From the NCBI GenBank assembly GCA_933228895.1, contig OW121848.1, positions 132,884,615-132,948,614 on the forward strand: DNA of 64,000 nucleotides, given 5' to 3'. How positions within the stretch are numbered: position 1 is the stretch's first letter; the number at the start of each line of letters is the position of its first letter. The notes beneath the pieces were generated by a model. That model searched no databases. It saw only the letters and a program-made list of their open reading frames with translations, and had not been told where the DNA came from. Origin of the DNA: Platycnemis pennipes. Taxonomy: Eukaryota; Arthropoda; Insecta; Odonata; Platycnemididae. This document shows, one piece after another, positions 45,884 through 58,186 of the stretch. A program made the translations under genes and the position numbers.

Positions 45884-46986
45884 AGACTTGCTTTTGAGAA
45901 GGAAACAAGACTCATTTCCATTAGCAAATTTTCACAGCAATGATATTATTTTGAGCATATCTATATTTAATATAGTGGTACATGGTCCCAGAATAATAAT
46001 CTGTATTGTACTTTATCAAAGTACTTCGCAATTATTTTCATAAGCTTCCTCACAATGATATTTTTGACACATTAAAGATAGTATTTGGATGGCAGAACTT
46101 ATAACTTGAGATTTAAACGTTCAGGATATGGAAAAACTAGATTAATGATTTATAAAATTTTGGAATTCATTGAGACGTTTTCATGGGTGTTTCCAAGTCT
46201 GTTTCCGCACTAATGGGCGCTTCAGACCGGGAGGAAAGGTATAAGGATAGGTACGGAAGGGATTGGAGTCGAGAAGTTTTTTATTCATTTTCAACTCTTT
46301 AAAATGGCGATTTTCTTTCTTTTCTAACGGTCTTTCTGGCGATTTTCGAGCGATGAAAAGTTTGAGGTACAAGTGCTATTTTCTCCATTCGGATCTATAT
46401 GACACGTCTGATTCTTTCCACGGAGGAGCATATAGAGGGTAGACAAAACCCTTGAGATGGGGAAGAGGATAGATACCATTAAAGCAAACGAACAGGAGGT
46501 TTCTAGAGAGTCCTCTCTCGAGGAGAAGAGAAACGAGGTAAGCGAAAAAAAAACGAAACGAGACAGGATATTGGGAGGATAAATTGTTCCAAGGGCTAGA
46601 GAATTAGAGAAAGAGAGATTATGAAGGGGTGAGAGAGGAATGAGGGAGAAGGTGGGGTTGCCGTTTCAGCGGTGAGTGGCAGAGGGTGCTTCGTCTTGGG
46701 GGGGAAGGATGCGACGAATAGGGTGGGCTCAGTAAACAACTTCAGCTCGCGCGTAAGGAACCTTTCTCGGATCCATTTCTAAGGCGTTCTCTTATATCCG
46801 AAGGACTGAAACCCGAAAGAAAGAGAGTAGCCAGTCTTTCCGCCGTAAGATTATCCCATTCTTGCTACACGCAGGACACCTCACCCTTCAAGTTCGACGG
46901 GGGAAACTTTTTGAGACGGTAGAACCTAACCTTACAACTAGAAATTTTTTCGAGAGCTAGAAAAATATATCTATGTCAAAAGATAT
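45884..46986. other. No gene recognised; holds repeat R1
   Basis: The R1 repeat copy is at 46182-46254. 46430-46740 is purine-rich and GC-richer; no gene recognised. Confidence 0.45.
46182..46254 (+). repeat. Dispersed repeat R1, copy 2
   Basis: Contains GTGTTTCCAAGTCTGTTTCC, GCACTAATGGGCGCTTCAGA and CCGGGAGGAAAGGTATAAGG, matching 21192-21264. Confidence 0.6.
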
Positions 46987-47035
46987 CTTCTAGCCACCTC
47001 AAGGGTGTGTTGTAGGGGACGAAAACTCACCTGAA
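46987..47035 (+). repeat. Dispersed hairpin module, truncated copy
   Basis: CTTCTAGCCACCTCAAGGGT, GTGTTGTAGGGGACG, lacking the CTACATCTACAT head. Confidence 0.5.
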
Positions 47036-48083
47036 AATGAAGTACGTACAATTTCTAATGGTTACAATACGACTAATTCCGAGATTGATGTGGATAACAT
47101 GGCGGGCTGGCATCACTAATTTCACCAAGGAAATGTATAAGAAATACCTTACGCATACATTTTATACATTATGGATCATGTTGATCATAGTTGTAAGAAT
47201 TTTATTCCTTACTTCTAAGTTCATTTTTCAGCCTACAGTCTATTCTTCTTTTAGTAAAACGCCCTCTTTTTCAAGCTACTATACCAGTTTTTGGTACGTC
47301 CATTTATTCTTATTCCATTAGTAATGAAGACATAGTTATTTACCGCTTGATCACATTGAATGGGAGGCTTCTTTCTGCCTTCAAGAAGCTTCCATATCAG
47401 CCTACCTATGCTTACCGAAAGGTACTAATCACTGTTGTTGTGTGAGCATGCATAGCTTAAATTGATTGACTAATTAGAAGATTTCCACGGGGAAATATTT
47501 ATCTTATAACACCAGGTGATGGATGAAATACCCTCCCTGTAAATCTTGCAGCTCAGCTATTCAGCGGGAGACTCCGTTTAGATTTAATGGCGCTAATTCT
47601 CAATTTTTAATTGATTTACTGTTAAATTTCTACCCGATCGTGCGGATTTTAATGGAGTTCCTCTATTTTCATTTTTTTTCCTTTCGGGCTACTCACCTAT
47701 GCTGCTTCTCTCATTCAACCGGTATATTTCATACCATTCTTCGAACTACTGAAAAGAAAAAAAATTCTTTTTCTTCTTTTTCTGGTGTACCAAGCATTTC
47801 ACTTCGATAAAGAGGCACAGTATTTTATTGTACATAAGTACGTATGTGTTCCATTTTCTTACTCCGTCTCCTCTCAATTTCAGACAGCAATCTTCCATTC
47901 TTCCCGAATGCACATTAATATATTCCATATTATTGTTATTTACTGCTTGGTCAGATTGAATGGGATGCTTCCTTCTGCCTTCAAAAAGCTTCCATATCAG
48001 CCTACCTATGTTTACCGAAAGGCACTCTACTAAAAAAGCACCCTTTTTCACTACTATATAAATTTTCCGTATATAGTCCTAAA
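47036..48083. repeat. Pair of direct repeats about 600 bp apart in non-coding DNA
   Basis: 47332-47440 and 47937-48045 share ATTGAATGGGAGGCTTCTTT/ATTGAATGGGATGCTTCCTT, CTGCCTTCAAGAAGCTTCCA, TATCAGCCTACCTATG and TTACCGAAAGG. A second shared word set (AAAACGCCCTCTTTTTCAAG, ACTATA at 47258 and AAAAGCACCCTTTTTCACTA, CTATA at 48033) occurs before the first copy but after the second, as expected of a partial tandem array cut at different phases. No gene recognised. Confidence 0.65.
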
Positions 48084-48547
48084 AGCTATCATCATCATCA
48101 TTGGTCAACAATCCTAGTATCGGTTTGACGCAGCTTTCCACTCGATTCTTCTATCGGCCAACCTTTTCATTGTGACATAATGCTTCTCTTTTACATTCTT
48201 CACAATATGTTCCATGTATCTCATACGAGGCCAGCCTTTTCCAATCTTCCCGTTCACTTTTCCCTCGACGATAGTCTTCAGCAGGCCATCGTGTCTCAAG
48301 ATGTGGCCGATTAAGTTTTCCCTTCTTCTTTTTAGAGTTGTCAGCAGCCTTCTCTTTTCTCTTACTCTTCTTAGCACTTCCTCGTTACTTACTCGGTCGA
48401 TCCATTTAATCTTCAGCATTCTTCTGTAGCACCACATTTCAAATGCTTCTACCCTTTTCTTCTCCACTGCTGTCATCGTCCATGATTCACTGCCGTAAAG
48501 AAACATGCTCCAGATGTATGTTCTGATGAATTGTTTCCTTACTTCTA
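48084..48547 (-). pseudogene. LINE-A 3' end, best-preserved copy (130-codon open frame)
   Basis: The minus-strand frame 48114-48506 is open: MFLYGSESWTMTAVEKKRVE, AFEMWCYRRMLKIKWIDRVS, NEEVLRRVREKRRLLTTLKR, RENLIGHILRHDGLLKTIVE, GKVNGKIGKGWPRMRYMEHI and MKRLADRRIEWKAAS. Upstream, in the same sense, EVRKQFIRTYIW can be read before a junction at about 48547. The 3' end finishes with ATCCTAG..TTGACC and a (TGATGA)n tail (48090-48102). Known of the family: this part follows the reverse transcriptase and has no assigned catalytic role. The copy is 5'-truncated and so not autonomous, but it is the youngest LINE-A end in the window. Confidence 0.88.
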
Positions 48548-50527
48548 TCAGCTTCTATCTTCTATCACTTACCTTACTTCTAAAAGCTATAACTGTTTAT
48601 TAAATCGTATAAGGACGAAATTTAAGGAAACGCTTTCCTAAATGAGTGTTGATGTACCAACAAATTAACGCACGTTCATAGTTAACAGCTGATGATTCAC
48701 TCACAAACACGAAACACACTGCAAAGGGTTTGCGGGTTAAATTGTAGATGCAGATGAAGATTCCAATACTCACAGCCAATGATCATTTTTACTCTGTATC
48801 TATTTCTACTGAATACTTTCTTTGAACCAACTCGAGTGCGTGTGGGGTGAGTCATCAACACGTCAGTACGCACATGTACACCAATGTTTACAAGTACTGT
48901 TTAATTGTGAAGAATAATGAATACCATCTGAAAAATCACACAATAAATTTAAGTTTTCATCCGCAAGGCAAGGCTTAAGGATTGCTACAGAGTTATAGAT
49001 TGCTTCCTATAGAGCATGTAATAAACATAAAAATAATTCATGCATACATCTTTGACGTTATTTTAGATGGGCAAATATTTGAAATGCTTTCTATATATTG
49101 GTTATACTGTACATATTCAGGTATGTACCTAGCTTTCGATGAAAATACTCTGCTATTGCAGGATTCGAAAATAGGGCCTCCATACATTAATACCATGATA
49201 TGATTAAAGCAGCAAATCGATTCTAGCCGGACTCAAAAGTGTCATCTTACGCCATAAGTGGAACCAAAATGGTTAAAATAAACGTTTCTCCAAAGGGAGA
49301 CTATTTTTTTCGTCGGTTCCCAATAGAACTACTTACTCCACAAGAATAACCGTGGCGCATTGATCTCGATGAACAACGGCTACGATAGAGAATGAAACAG
49401 GGACTCACGGGTGATAAAGGGAACACGGATGAATACTCGGTGATCCAATATTTCACGACGAATCTTGGGTGAAGAGGTTTTGACTCTCGCGGTAAAAGGC
49501 ATATGAGCGTGGAAAAATATTTCTCCAGGTCATTCGGTGTTAAAACGGCTAGGAGAAGAAAGTAATTTACCTCACGGATCGATTTGAAAAGCCTGTTGCT
49601 GTGAGGGAAATAGATCCCAGGGTACAAAAAAGGATCCTATCCAGCAAATAACGAAAGGAAAATCCACTCTCCTACTTCAATAGCCTGAATCTTGGGATTT
49701 TTCCATTTCGAAATATTTGCCAAAAATAGGAAAAGAAACTAATACTGATCCTAAGTTGACGCTAAGGAAATTAATCATGGTAAGTAATTAAAGATAAAAG
49801 CGATACTCATCAATCTTAGAATAAATGCTTGAGATCCAATACCTCCTTAGGGAGCTCAACTTACACATCGTGAGATATCATACAATCAAATCGAACGGTA
49901 TCAAGGGCGCTTTTGTTAAATTTTCAATGATGGCAATAAAAATCTTTGCGAATTTCACTGATATAATTTAATCACGACATGAGTTTCAACAATTTTTTCA
50001 TCATGAAGATTCTGAAACCTCATAAACTCTTCCAAACAACGTCATCAACAATTTGTGTCATCATGTTTTCAACAATTTATGTCATTTTCATTATGGCATA
50101 AATTTTTGAAATCCGGGTCATGATTAAATTAGGTATATAAGTGGAATTCGCCAAGTTTGTTTATTTCCATCTTTTATTATTCTATTATATTTTTTCCCGT
50201 ACATAATACGCTACATCGACGAAAACAAAGCATAATTTATTCAAAGTAACAACCTAAATGCGTCTATATTGATTAGCAACTTTTTTATTAACTAAATGTT
50301 ATCCTCACGGCTGGACATCCTACTACCCCCTTTAAAGTTGAGTTTAGCAAAAAAAAACTCAATAATAATTCTGTTTTGAAATCATTATACTTTCCTTGGT
50401 TTGCGCAGATGATCTCAGCAATCGGTAGCCTCCTCTCCAGGCAGAAATGTAACTTAATGTCTCAGATTTCTTAAGCTTCGCTCCTCGAAACCTGTCAATT
50501 TTAGAATCTGGTAGATGTAATGACTGT
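48548..50527. other. No gene recognised
   Basis: AT-rich with no recognised element. 49990-50110 holds three short direct repeats of the type TTCAACAATTTWTGTCAT (near 49987, 50046 and 50069). Confidence 0.45.
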
Positions 50528-50700
50528 ATGTTCTGGATTCCCACCAGGAGAGCCTAGTTTCAAATCGTGGCAGCAAAAGGAATTTGATTTTTAGGATACA
50601 ACAATCCGTACTTGAGTGCTGTGTGGAAATCACTTCAAGATCATTACTCCGTCCGTCAAGTGAGACGTTAAACCGTGGTTTTCTCGGTGAATAATAGAAA
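50528..50700 (+). repeat. SINE-A fragment, old
   Basis: CCACCAGGAGAGCCTAGTTT, CAAATCGTGGCAG (B-box region), CCGTACTTGAGTG, ACTCCGTCCGTCAAGTGAGA and CGTTAAACCGTGG follow the SINE-A order. Confidence 0.68.
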
Positions 50701-51125
50701 ACAAAATGTAATTATTGGAGCGAGATTGAGACAAAACTGTCCCTTCTGCCATCTAACCCTTCGTCAAATAAATACATAAACATGTAATGGTCAAAACCTA
50801 AACCAATTACAATCTGAGGTTAAAAAAATTAAAGAATAGATATAATTAAAGGAATTGAAGAATGATAAACGAAAAACAAGAAGTATAAACGCAATATATC
50901 TATATTAAACAAAAAATGGTGTGTGAAAGTATTTATTACCGTGGGAAAAACGTGAGGATTTTTATGCTTACATCCTTTACGCACAAAACTCACTGCAGGA
51001 AAAAACCCACACAAGAAAGGGGGTGTGAAAAACCTGCGAAATCCTGCTGATAGTATAGCTAGTGTTTAGAAAAAACAACTTAAATGTAATAGTATGTACA
51101 TAGGAAAATTACGAATGAATTAGAA
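50701..51125. other. No gene recognised
   Basis: AT-rich, no feature. Confidence 0.5.
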
Positions 51126-51262
51126 TAGGCTAATGCCAGGTTTCTCTCCCTCATTTTACCATTCCCTTAAAACTTCCAAACTCTACCCTTATAACCCACC
51201 TTTTGATAAAAATGGGGCATATAACCATGGCTACCGGTCGCCTAATCCAAATAACTAGCATC
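51126..51262 (+). repeat. SINE-A fragment, 3' part
   Basis: GGCTAATGCCAGGTTTCTCT, CCATTCCCTTAAAACTTCC, then ATGGCTACCGGTCGCCTAAT and CCAAATAACTAGC match the end of SINE-A, including the GGTCGCCT..AAATAAC end. Confidence 0.72.
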
Positions 51263-51879
51263 ACCACCATTCGAATACAAAAGGCTTCCAAACTGCATCC
51301 GTATGTTCGACGCCCAACGTGTACCCGTGGATTCCTCCTTCGTCTCCCGTACTCTTCCGGTATGAGGGGGATGAAGTGAATGAAGTGATCTAGGGTCGTT
51401 TTTAGGGTACGGGTGTGTAGGAGAGAGTAGGTGCCTGGAAGGTCGGAAGGAGGAAAGGGTGCCGGGCTCAATCCATCGCATTCGGCGTCGTCATCCGAGC
51501 AAGACGCGCGTCGAATGGCATATGAGGCGGCAAAATGCATCCAACCAGCCAGGCGATCTATCCGAAGCCATTCGACTCCACCATTGTCGACAGTCACCCC
51601 TCTTTTGCTTGGCATACACGTTCTGGATGCATTCTTTCCTCTTTCTCGCATTTTCTGGTATCCGAATTCCAACGAATATTTTAATGCAGGAAAGAACGTA
51701 AGGGCTAAGCTTAAGGTCGCCTGTTCCGTGCATCAATGCAGGATCCATGAGTTTTCGTTTCAATATCTTGAACACCGATCTAGCTGGATCTCCCAGCTAC
51801 AATAACCGGTTTGAAATCTAGGAAACGACTCATTTTTTTTCAGTAGTAAACTCATCCCTACTCTAATGCGGTATCGAGA
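51263..51879. other. No gene recognised; overlapping open frames
   Basis: A 173-codon minus-strand frame (51151-51672) starts upstream in this block and runs into the SINE-A fragment; three other frames overlap it on both strands. None has a recognised domain. 51400-51620 is GC-richer. Confidence 0.35.
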
Positions 51880-52075
51880 AAATTCTCAGTTCAGTACTCT
51901 GTCCGTCGGAGGGGACGTTAAACAATGAACCCCCAGGCACCTTTCGGTAAGAGCAGATTATTACCAAAGACGTGTTTCTCTCCATCCTTCCCCCTATTTC
52001 CTACTAGCACTGCCTCTATCCAAATGCTCACTTATTATTAAATGCCCTAACTAACAATGGTCAAATATGCAACTA
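51880..52075 (+). repeat. SINE-A fragment
   Basis: CAGTTCAGTACTCTGTCCGT, CGGAGGGGACGTTAAAC, GGCACCTTTCGGTAAGAGCA and GTGTTTCTCTCCATCCTTCC follow the SINE-A body; the head is missing. Confidence 0.75.
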
Positions 52076-53254
52076 ATTCCAAGCCAGTGTATTTAGAATT
52101 TATGATTAGTTTTTCTCTTTATATACCAAGTGCTGCCATGTTTTACAATGCATTTTATAAGTTGTAGAGTTGGGTTTTACAACTGGGTAGATCATAAGGC
52201 CTTATATGCATTATCTTAAATTTAATCGCAAGACGAAGACAGCAACCGAGATGGAATTATAACGGAAACCGCCGGTTCGTCCTGCTTGTCTCCATTTTTA
52301 TCACTCTAAAAAGTTTTCATAGAACATATTGAGAGTGGAAAGATAAACACTTCTCAACATATAATAAGAAAAATATTAATTGGCTGTGTAATGACAATGT
52401 TACGTGTTGAAGGTCAATACACCTCGGATTCGACCAAGCCCCAACATTTCTTCGTTCACTTCAGATTAGTGCAAACTGAACTAACTCCCCTCCACGATAT
52501 TTTACTCGCGGCGTGACTCGCGTTTGTTTTCATTCTCACAGAGCGCTGCACGTTCGCACTTCACTACGGAAGGGCTTCAGGCGCCTCTCAAAAAAAAGTA
52601 AAAATGACCCGAATCTCGTAAAACGAGGTCTTACTCATCACTTAACCCTATCCTCTTCCACGGTGGTTTCGCAACCCCAGCGGTGAATCGCTGCGGCGGC
52701 GTTGCGCACCGCATCTCAAAACGCGTTTCAACTGTCAAGAGAGCCCTTGCGTTCACCTCCAGACGATATGAGGAAGAGGATCGATTTAATGGATTGCGAT
52801 TGGCTCACCCTTTGCGGTTTCGAAAAAATAAAATGGATTGAGCTATGTTACGCAAATGATCTGTGACGGCGCTGTCGACTGTCTGTAGCTGAGCGCAGGA
52901 TGTATCATGTTTTTAAGACCGCCGCGTGAATAAGTGACGCACGCCTCTGTGCAAACCAGTAAGGTGAAAATGTAGTGGAGGAAGTATTGAAGCTAATTTC
53001 AGAAGTCAGATCAGCCATCTTAGTCAGCATGGACATACAGGTTAGAAACTAACCGTACACATTGATGAAGTTGTTTTTGAGCGTGGTAAAAAATTTCAGT
53101 ATTAAGATGCGTAATGGAATTTATTTTAAAAATTCGAGGAACAAGCGGTTGGAATAAATACGTAAGAAACGCCAAAAATGTAGTTTCAATAGGTTTGAAC
53201 CATTTGATTTTTAATACATTAATCACCATTAATGCATCTGAACCAATTACATGG
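52076..53254. other. No gene recognised; GC-richer CpG-containing stretch 52490-52960
   Basis: 52490-52960 carries many CpG words (GCGGCGGCGTTGCGCACCGC, GACGGCGCTGTCGAC) and a CCAAT-like ATTGG at 52800. It could be a promoter region or GC-rich repeat, but no exon, TATA box or reading frame can be tied to it. Confidence 0.35.
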
Positions 53255-54010
53255 TATACATATTTGGAGAAGGCTTTCGTCAGCGTGGATTGGAACTTGA
53301 TGCTAAGAAGAATCCCGAAGAAATTGCAGTATCATGCAACGACCGAAGAGTTATCCACATTACAGGTTATCCAGGTTACATAAAAACCAGGTGGCTGTAT
53401 TAAAATAAGGACCCAACAGTACAGAAGCAAGCATAAAGAAATGAGCAATACATGACTGTACACTGTCTGCAGTGTTATTCAATGTCTACATTGAGAAAGC
53501 CATCCAAGAAAGTCAACGGGAGTGAATAACCACGGGGAGAAAATCAGTTGCTGCGATTCATCGACGACATAGCAGTCGTGGCAGAAACGGAAGGAGATTT
53601 AAAAAAGACACTAGACATTATGGAAAGGATATAGGCCAGATATCACCGGAGGATCAATAAAAAGAAGACTAAGGTATTTATATGCAGTAAGAGAAAAGAT
53701 GCCATGACAAATTTTAAACAAAAAATTGAGGAGATAGAAGAGTTTTTTTTACGTGGGATTGCAACCAACCAGCGATGGACGAAGTAAAAGAAAAATTGTC
53801 AGTAGAGTTGCTCAGACAAAAAGAGTATTTTCCCTAAAGAGGATTCTTCTTACAGCTGCAAATAAAAGCTAGGAAGTGAGGAAAAATTTCATTAGAACAT
53901 ACATCTGGAGCATTAAACTATATGACAGTGAAACATGGACGATACCTGCAGCAGAGAAGTCAATACTGGAAGCATTTGAAGCGTTGAAGACATTGAAGCG
54001 TTAATAATGA
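53255..54010 (+). pseudogene. LINE-A reverse transcriptase core, decayed
   Basis: Across several frames the plus strand reads LEKAFVSVDWN, KIRTQQYRSKHKEM, GVNNHGEKIS, LLRFIDDIAVVAET, EGDLKKTLDIMER, RRINKKKTKVF, DGRSKRKIVSRVAQTKRVF, EVRKNFIRTYIWSIKLYDSE and TWTIPAAEKSILEAFE. FIDD at about 53557 is the reverse transcriptase catalytic F/YADD box with Ala replaced by Ile. The order is the one expected in this non-LTR family, joining the core to the start of the C-terminus seen at 48.1 kb (EVRKQFIRTYIW). It stops at LEAFEALKTLKR, where the other copies continue AFEMWCYRRML. Stops and frameshifts are frequent. Confidence 0.85.
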
Positions 54011-54474
54011 CGCAAAACGAGAAACGAATTAGGGAAAAATCGTTCCATTAACACAGCACCAGAAGTTTGATTGAGAAATCTCCCAAGACAATACTCGCAC
54101 GTAGAAAGGAGATTGCGTATCGTCTGAGCCACGCCGCCGAACGCGGAGGAAGGCGAGGAATCTCTTTCGATTACTCTCACGCGCGCGCTCGAAATCGATT
54201 AAAGAGGGAGAGAGGGGAGTGAAGGGGACGCTCGCAGCCGTTCCCGACAGCCGCAAAAGGGAGAGAGGTAGAGGAGGCGTGTCGGCGCGATAGTAAAAAA
54301 AAAAATATGACGAGCGGAGAGCGTGCGGCAGCGGGATCCGCGACCTTCGTTCTAAATCGTAACGAGTAAATGGAATGAGAGGCGTCGACGCGAAGGAATT
54401 AATTACGCTCTGATTAAAAATGCATCGCGCGTGCCATAAAACGAGAAACACAGCGTCCATATTTTTCACAAACA
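54011..54474. other. No gene recognised; GC-rich patch
   Basis: 54110-54360 is GC-rich with a long minus-strand frame (54029-54475) of no recognised family. Confidence 0.35.
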
Positions 54475-54552
54475 AATCTACACCTATATAATACCCTGAA
54501 AGACACCAAAAAGGTGAGTGGCAGGGGGTGAATTCTCACCAAACATTCACTA
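54475..54552 (+). repeat. Dispersed hairpin module
   Basis: CTACACCTATATAATACCCT, GAAAGACACCAAAAAGGTGA and GTGGCAGGGGGTGAATTCTC, followed by ACCAAACATTCACT. Confidence 0.65.
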
Positions 54553-55071
54553 AATATCATGCATAAAATAGGATTAAAATTATTATATTAGTTTCAACTC
54601 CATTATTTAAAAAGATAAAAATAGCAAAGTAAGCTTGCAAAAACATTCTGTTAGTTTGGTTACATTCAAGTCCTCATACTAACATGCAACAACCTATGCT
54701 ACGGATTGACTTACTCGTATTGGACATATTTACCGCTATTCATATCCCAGGAAAACAGAATTTTTGATTCGGCAATCAATTTCTCTAATTTGTACTCATG
54801 GTCCAGTGTACCATAAAACCAAATACCAAATATGTCAAATCCCTAAATGAAGAACTTCAGATGAGACTAAAAATGTTAATATAATCAGCTTATTCAATAT
54901 TTATTCATGTCAATGCCTCATGATTTAATCCACGCGAAATTATTCAAACCCTGATTGCTCATCTTATTGTTAATATTTTGTATACCACTGACTCCATTTT
55001 TTTTACTGTGCATTATAATTAAATTGATTCTCACCGCGAATTATTTTTTTAAGATATGAACATTTTATACA
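54553..55071. other. No gene recognised
   Basis: AT-rich sequence, no feature. Confidence 0.5.
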
Positions 55072-55325
55072 GTGGTGGCCTGGTGGGTAGAGCGCTGAGC
55101 TTCCAACCGGAGTGTTCAGGGTTCAAATCCCAGGTAAGAGCCTTTAATAATATCTTTGCGATTCGATTGGCTGCGTGTCAGAACTTGGCAGGAAATCGCA
55201 GGTGGCCCAGAAAAAGGAACTGGCCCCTCTACCCTGAAGTGTGAATTTCCCAAGCCAATGGCTTAGTATGGGGTGAGCTCTACTCTCAACTATCAAAAGC
55301 CAACCTTCTGGTTGAACACATTTTT
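55072..55325 (+). repeat. SINE-B, plus-strand copy
   Basis: Head GTGGTGGCCTGGTGGGTAGA, GCGCTGAGCTTCCAACCGGA and B box GGGTTCAAATCCCAGG, with the body GGAAATCGCAGGTGGCCCAG, GGAACTGGCCCCTCTACCCT and CTTAGTATGGGGTGAGC. Same order as the minus-strand copy at 7635-7852, so SINE-B is a real dispersed family. Confidence 0.8.
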
Positions 55326-55564
55326 TTACATCAGATACCTACGTTTTTTTACGTTGCATAATTTAATAATTCGCAATTTTTAGCCAGTAGCTTTTTTAAA
55401 TAAACAGTTTTTTAATTTTAAAGGATATAAAACCATGCATGAGGGCTCATATCCCGTGAATAAATATTATCCTAAGCATTAGATTAGTTCAACTGTCAAC
55501 AAATATGCCAATTCTTGACTGGGGAAAAACATTGAAAAGGTCCAATTAAATTCAAGTTGAGCAC
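55326..55564. other. No gene recognised
   Basis: AT-rich spacer. Confidence 0.5.
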
Positions 55565-55690
55565 TGTTCTGAGCACCAAATCTTTCTGGGGAAATCAGAG
55601 GTGACACGAGAAAAGGAACTGCCTCCCATCGCGATATGTGATATTCTACCATTGTTGGGCTCATTGCCATGTTGCTTGCATAGCAACAAT
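55565..55690 (+). repeat. SINE-B-like body fragment
   Basis: GGGGAAATCAGAGGTGACAC and GAGAAAAGGAACTGCCTCCC resemble GGAAATCGCAGGTGGCCC..GGAACTGGCCCC of SINE-B. The tRNA-like head is missing. Confidence 0.5.
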
Positions 55691-57827
55691 ACATAGCATT
55701 GTTGCTTGGCGGGTCATATCCATCCCGAGTAAGCCGGACTGATCATTTAGTTTATTACAGGCCAGTGGTTTACCTTTAATTGGAGGAATTCCCGAAGGCT
55801 ATTGGCGATTGAGTTGACAACCATGTGACACCAATACCATAGTATGTCTACCAATAATTCTTACAATTATTCTCATTGACATCAACGCCCGTCATCATTC
55901 AAATGGGTTGATAACTCTGGGAAACAACATGTATTGACAATTGTATTTTTATCCACCATTTTTCTTAACAGGTTAACCAACGAAAAAGTAGCATTAAAAC
56001 TATTTGATTCTGCCCATGTTTAGTTGGTCAATAATCTTAGCCTATATGCTATTCACGGCGATATTACTCCTACACACACACTCCAATATCAGAGGGAGTT
56101 AGATAAGAACTCAATATAGAAGAATGGAGTACTCTCTGATGAAAGGATTACACCATCAGATTTAATGAAGTTTTTGACTGACGTAATATCATAATGATAA
56201 AATGATTGAGTGCATGATAAAACACCCGAAACTTGAATTCTGCCTAAAAAGGGGGCTACATTCATAACTTTTGAAAGCTGAATTTGATTGCTATTCTTAT
56301 TTTTGATTTGAAATGTGCAAATAAACATACTCCGTTGATTTTCATTGTTTAGGTTGTTTTTTGTTTGTTATATGGCGTATTGTTGAATAACGTATAAGAA
56401 TACATATTGTTGTATATGACAATAGACTACTTTGCGCCGTGTATTGCAAGAGAATTGAACATAAAGGCTTGCAAAGTGATTTAAAACATTTAATTAAGTC
56501 ACTTAGACGCATCAAAATAAGACTAATATTTAGGCAGTATATTTGTGGTTAGGCTAGATATACGTATTCACAACGATTACCAAGCTAATAGCTCGAATGC
56601 AGGCTGCCATTAATTCTACATGAGATTCAGTTCCCCTTTCTTCATGCGGATCAACAGATTAAAACACCTACTCTCTTCCAGAATACGCTAGATATAGCAA
56701 TCAAGGAATGGAAACCATTTCGTTCCCATGGAGAAATGGGACGAGCCAAAAGGGACCAGCTGTTGTTTTACGATCGACACGGGCTCCGTGGGGCTTTTAG
56801 TGCAGGCCAATAAACGCTCCAGTCTAATCGGGTTTCGGCTTGCTGTGGCTTTATCGTGAAGCAAAGGTCAGGAGCTCGTCGATACACAACCTGCGAATTC
56901 TTTATAGGGTGAAAATTAAGAGAATATGGGATAATTTGGTTCTTCTCAACGCCCAGGAAAACACTTTGTTCGTATCTCGAAGAATGGGCTACTCTTGATC
57001 ACACGAAAAATGTCTCTGCATTATGTTGATATGAATACGAGGTTTCAGCTTCCATTTCTCTTTCAGTTACGATAAGCGCTGGAAGTTGCTATCACTTACT
57101 AATTCTCCATCGAGCTATGGGGCAACTGACAAACAAGTTACAGATAATCTGATATATTTCCATGACACAAGAGTCAATAAAGCTCTGGATCACACTTTCA
57201 AATGTTAGCATGACCAAACAAAGCTTTCAAAATTGACGTTTTTAAATTTTCCTCCCAAAATAGTACAGCGATCGAATTAAAGTGTTCATCTTGTTCAAAT
57301 ATATCTACTTTATTTTCCTGATTCATCAAACTCTGCGTACGAATATTGCAAATTTTACGAAATGAACACTTAGGTTTCGCATTTTACATTGATTTCTGGC
57401 ATCTATTTTTTGCATCAGAACGATTCTGTTGATTCATATACCGCTGGAATCCCAATAGGTCTGTCATCAGGTTTTCCAGGGGCTGAACAAAAAGAATTTG
57501 AGTTGAATTTACATCAAAACTGATGAATAAGTAGCAAATTTTTTGTTTGAAGAAGTCAATAATTGGTCCAGCTCTGGAAAGTAAAGCTTTCACGGTTACC
57601 ATTGCTTTGAAAAAGTAATTATGGCTACAGAAATAACAGCCCTTCAAAATGTTATACGATCACGTGACTCACTCGATTGGATGATCTCACGCACTACTTG
57701 TACCAATACTTGATATTAAACTAAATGCTCATATTTGATTCAGCAGTACTGAGCCAAATAACTACTAAGGTTCAATTGCACCGTCTATCCAAATATGGTA
57801 TTAATCCTAAGAAAAATATTGAACTCA
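55691..57827. other. No gene recognised
   Basis: No feature recognised apart from short open frames. 56700-56890 is GC-richer. Confidence 0.45.
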
Positions 57828-58050
57828 TGCCTGAGAAGGGGTTTGAACCCACGGCCTTTGGTCTGCCATTGTCAAAGGTCGAGGTTCCCCTGGCAACCGC
57901 AACCAGCTTCTAGTTCAGTACTCTATCGTTGGATGGGGCGTCAAACTGTGGGGCCTTGCCACCCGTTTGAAGCATGCTAATGTGGACGCCGGGTTTTACT
58001 CGCTACTTCCCCCCAACCTCCTGCCGACCCCTTCCTTCTTACCATTATTT
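57828..58050 (+). repeat. SINE-A fragment, diverged
   Basis: GGGGTTTGAACCCACGGCC (B-box-like), TAGTTCAGTACTCTATCGTT, GGATGGGGCGTCAAACTGTG and GCTAATGTGGACGCCGGGTT follow the SINE-A body with many changes. Confidence 0.62.
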
Positions 58051-58111
58051 TTAAATTCATGGAACTATTTTTACATTGTTAAGATATAAATGTCCATGCG
58101 TTCTTATATCA

Positions 58112-58186
58112 GTGGTGGCAGAAATGCTTTCGTTGAAAAACCGATTCCCACTTGAGCGTAAATTGAACACCATTTCAAGATCAATC
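58112..58186 (+). repeat. SINE-A fragment, short
   Basis: GTGGTGGCAGAAATG, TTGAAAAACCGATTCCCACT, TGAGCG and ACACCATTTCAAGATCA match the part of SINE-A just after the B box. Confidence 0.6.

Noticed and set aside
51151..51672. 173-codon minus-strand open frame
   Set aside because: Its 3' part lies in a SINE-A fragment, and other frames overlap it on both strands. No domain.
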